The notes beneath the pieces were generated by a model, which had not been told where the DNA came from, ran no database searches, and saw only the letters and a list, made by a program, of their open reading frames with translations. Positions 63,983-64,000 of a stretch of 64,000 nucleotides of DNA are shown in pieces (within the stretch, counting starts at the first letter, position 1; each line of letters starts with the position of its first letter). The translations under genes were made by a program, and so were the position numbers. Source of the DNA: Leptospira venezuelensis. GTDB taxonomy: Bacteria; Spirochaetota; Leptospiria; Leptospirales; Leptospiraceae. The stretch covers positions 62,001 to 126,000 of the forward strand of contig NZ_NETS01000008.1 in assembly GCF_002150035.1 (NCBI RefSeq). The letters run 5' to 3'.

Positions 63983-64000
63983 TACAGTTTCTCACTGAGT

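Overview
The window looks like chromosomal DNA of a Leptospira species (phylum Spirochaetota). The base composition is moderately AT-rich. Many short lipoproteins carry spirochaetal lipoboxes. Several genes are of spirochaete type: a giant membrane-anchored coiled-coil protein, a TPR membrane protein resembling the periplasmic flagellar collar protein, a one-domain bacterial histone like those described from Leptospira and Bdellovibrio, CheX, and leptospiral GT-C glycosyltransferases. I saw no rRNA, tRNA, CRISPR array, insertion sequence or prophage. Most of the window is ordinary core genome; the accessory-looking parts are small intergenic palindromic repeats and a few lineage-restricted lipoproteins.

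Layout. 1-8.5 kb (minus strand): end of a secreted protein, then recN, exbB, exbD, bamA and pcrA/uvrD read leftward as a repair and envelope-biogenesis block. 8.5-11.7 kb: a Cys-rich lipoprotein, a nested-hairpin intergenic element, a HATPase protein overlapping a FabG-like reductase, and an ArsR regulator. 11.7-16.6 kb (minus): hldD, a UbiD-family decarboxylase, mutY, a 146-bp inverted-repeat element and an SDR, with a divergent AraC regulator and a Pr6Pr membrane protein. 18.3-25.4 kb (minus): queG, a DUF350 membrane protein, map with the histone gene directly upstream, and the 1193-residue coiled-coil protein. 25.4-34.3 kb (plus): methyltransferase, STAS protein, a four-gene Gld-like ABC cluster, an ICMT-fold methyltransferase, a SurA-like chaperone and cheX.

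34.3-46.2 kb: two small envelope proteins, a FapA/DUF342 protein, a lipoprotein, an RsbW-like kinase, xerD, a TPR lipoprotein, an SGNH protein, a repeat-rich intergenic patch, an MBOAT/SGNH O-acylation pair, trxB behind a Per-box-like palindrome, and an EF-hand-like membrane protein. 46.2-57.1 kb: a tandem glycogen-binding-like E-set protein divergent from the 1243-residue TPR protein, then small lipoproteins, a WecG/TagA glycosyltransferase, thiS-thiE, rsmE, a LolA-like protein and guaB. 57.1-64 kb: a PilZ protein, a fatty acid desaturase with a hairpin over its start codon, an EAL phosphodiesterase, and two divergent GT-C membrane glycosyltransferases.

Functional themes are outer-membrane and surface-polysaccharide construction (bamA, hldD, MBOAT/SGNH, GT-C, WecG, LolA-like), motility and signalling (coiled-coil protein, collar-like protein, CheX, FapA, PilZ, EAL), and partner-switch components (STAS and two HATPase proteins). 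The signals I would check first are the histone-map gene pair, the 9-1-9 palindrome over the predicted trxB transcription start, the desaturase leader hairpin, and the DPF-repeat tail on the collar-like protein.
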